Below, piece by piece: positions 62,597 to 64,000 of a stretch of DNA of 64,000 nt; position 1 is the stretch's first letter; every line of letters begins with the position of its first letter. Made by a program: the position numbers and the translations under genes. This stretch comes from Nematopogon swammerdamellus (lineage: Eukaryota > Arthropoda > Insecta > Lepidoptera > Adelidae), in NCBI GenBank assembly GCA_946902875.1, contig OX336349.1, positions 18,127,891 through 18,191,890 on the forward strand. Direction: 5' to 3'. Under the pieces are notes generated by a model. The model was not told the DNA's origin and made no database searches. It worked only from the letters and a program-made list of their open reading frames with translations.

Positions 62597-62907
62597 GTGT
62601 GTGGAGTCGGTACTTAATAAGAATAACCCCACTGCATGTCTCCCCGTGCATGTCGTAAAAGGCGACTAAGGGATAAGGACAAGATGCCGTGCATAAGGGC
62701 GACAGGCTAGCCACCTCTCACCTTGGCACGGTGTTTTCACCGGAGCTTGCAGCAGGCCTTACTTGCTGCCTAATTGATCTGAGTTATCTTGTCCGAATAA
62801 TTTGCTAAACGTGGTGGTCGGTGTTGTGCTGTAATTTACCAGAATACTTGTAGCACAATACCGATTACTCTGCTTACCCCGATTGTCGGAATACGGCGTG
62901 TGGTGAG
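62597..62907 (+). repeat. Repeat-C, most complete copy
   Basis: 'gtgtggagtcggtacttaat', 'cactgcatgtctccccgtgc', 'gcgactaagggataaggaca', 'cttactgctgcct'-like core, 'gtcggtgttgtgctgtaatt', end 'attgtcggaatacggcgtgt'. Seven copies or pieces in the window. No tail, no coding sequence; class unknown. Confidence 0.7.
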
Positions 62908-62930
62908 TATGTATGTATGTATTCAGATTC

Positions 62931-63130
62931 AGATATTTATTTCGCCATAAAGAACACACAGCATTATCATAGACAAGGTAGAAGTGTGTTTTCTGAATGC
63001 TATAGTACGGTGTTAGCTCGCAAAAGCGGAGACTACCAATATTTCATTGAGACATAAATGTATGCATTTTCAGTAGGTATGGTTCGTCATCATTCTTTTT
63101 TGTCATGCCCCGTTCAGCATCAGAAGTTTT
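62931..63130 (-). repeat. LINE 3' tail with (GATTCA)n
   Basis: Mirror of 25258-25427: 'attcagattcagatatttat' followed by 'cgccataaagaacacaca' and 'catgccccgttcagc'. Confidence 0.6.
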
Positions 63131-63735
63131 ACCCTTTTACCACATTCCACGGGCGTATTTCAAATTAAATTTGAAATTAAATTGTACAAATTTTCTCGCT
63201 TTTAAAATTTAATAATCGCCGAAGTTCCATTTCGAAAATGATAAAATTATTCTTATAACAATAAAGCTTCAAATTCAAATTTATTGCTAATTTGCATAGC
63301 TACTTGTTACGAAGAAATCCAAGCTGAAATTTACAACGTTTTATAACCTAGCAAGCAGCAGTGGAGTAGTACGAATGGTTGTAAATTTGAAGCTATGAGT
63401 CAGGTCATTAAATTTGACACTTATTAGAAGAAAAAAGAAAAAAATCACAAACATGCAAACTTTACTAGCCACTGCAATTTAAACCTTAATGACACATCAG
63501 ATGGTAAAAATTTGAATACACAGGCCGAAGCGCAAAGCGTGTCTTTTCTCAGTATCGTCGCAATTAGCGACACCGAAAGCGTTTCTCGTTGCTCACGTTC
63601 GGCATATTTCTGTTGAAAGTTGAAAATGTTATTTTGTTGGTTGGCAACCGAAGTTGGCAGATCGCTGGTGGGATTGCACCAGAAGACACAACAAGGATCA
63701 AATTCACTAAACAATTTGCTTGAAATCAAATTAAA
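63131..63735. other. No recognised content
   Basis: AT-rich, only a 94-codon reverse frame (63445-63729) without family resemblance. Confidence 0.4.
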
Positions 63736-64000
63736 ATATTTGAATGCCGTCCAGCACCATTTGGAGACAACAAAGCTGTCTTTTCCGTCCAGTTCAGCGT
63801 AGACGACATGAAATGAAGGGAAGCATTAACGTGGCACCTAATTCACCCGATGTTAGGGCTGACATCACGAATGTTATAGGTGATGTAGCCAACCGTGTCA
63901 GTTTACATAAAAAAACTGTCTTCACTCTTTCTGACGACGGAGACGCAAATATCTCGCCCAACCGACACGTCGTACTTGCACTACCCTATACCCTGGAAGA
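63736..64000 (+). pseudogene. LINE-A ORF2 5' part split by SINE-A
   Basis: 63736-63779 reads LNAVQHHLETTKLS; after the SINE, 63917-64000 continues with the counterpart of ETQISRPADTSYLHY (DANISPNRHVVLALPYTLEE in the shifted frame). It is cut by the window edge, so more LINE-A may follow. Confidence 0.7.
63780..63916 (+). repeat. SINE-A 3' fragment inserted in LINE-A
   Basis: SINE-A tail with an A-run. The sequence 'ctgtctt' occurs just before and just after it, a probable target site duplication. SINE-A was therefore active after this LINE-A copy was in place. Confidence 0.78.

Overview
The window is eukaryotic nuclear DNA from an insect, most probably a moth or butterfly (Lepidoptera). Intron/exon structure is visible. 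Most of the DNA is transposon remnants of types common in Lepidoptera: Helitron-like elements ending in a GCCGCGGGCAAAAGCTAG-type terminus, poly(A)-tailed SINEs, RTE-like LINE tails ending in (GAT)n, mariner, and a Dong/R4-like LINE. There are no bacterial genes and no operons.

Only one host gene is supported: the 3' end of a rhodopsin-family neuropeptide receptor on the + strand. TM6 lies in 1243-1346, TM7 in 3438-3575, and the cytoplasmic tail in 47764-47883 and 49095-49203. All four exons have canonical splice sites and matching phase 2 junctions. The protein text fits the insect CCHamide receptors (bombesin-receptor related). The exons for TM1-TM5 lie left of the window. The intron after TM7 is about 44.2 kb. 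Just downstream of the TM7 exon lies an array of decayed copies of that exon (3593-4250 and 4344-4420). The last coding exon and its 3' UTR are partly duplicated in tandem (49165-49960).

Layout: 1-5.5 kb, receptor exons with scattered repeats; 5.5-19.5 kb, SINEs, MITEs, Helitron-like copies and a broken Dong/R4-like LINE (11.0-13.0 kb); 19.5-22.6 kb, a 25-bp minisatellite of about 120 units; 23.4-45.1 kb, a mirror-symmetric block. That block has two composites bounded by four inverted copies of one unclassified element ('arms'). The composites are filled with head-to-head and tail-to-tail pieces of one LINE family ('LINE-A'), including a nearly intact 986-codon ORF2 at 27781-30741. A 183-bp arm perfect palindrome carrying tRNA-like sequence sits near the symmetry centre. 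From 45.8 to 49.2 kb come a GC-rich block of unknown origin, nested SINEs and the last receptor exons. From 50 to 64 kb come a deleted mariner, a long-arm foldback derived from a Tc1/mariner-type transposon, a 137-bp tandem array (57.2-59.3 kb) and more SINEs.

Names used below are local. SINE-A is a family whose head looks like tRNA - 5S rRNA - tRNA. SINE-B is a tRNA-headed SINE with a tail ending in a 'ccggattacat' + poly(A) block. Repeat-C is an unclassified ~300-bp repeat. The GGCC element is the repeat carrying 'ggccaagtgcgagtc'. MITE-1 has ATAAGGTGCTTCGTTATT termini. Most repeat assignments rest on comparing copies inside this window and were not checked against any database.
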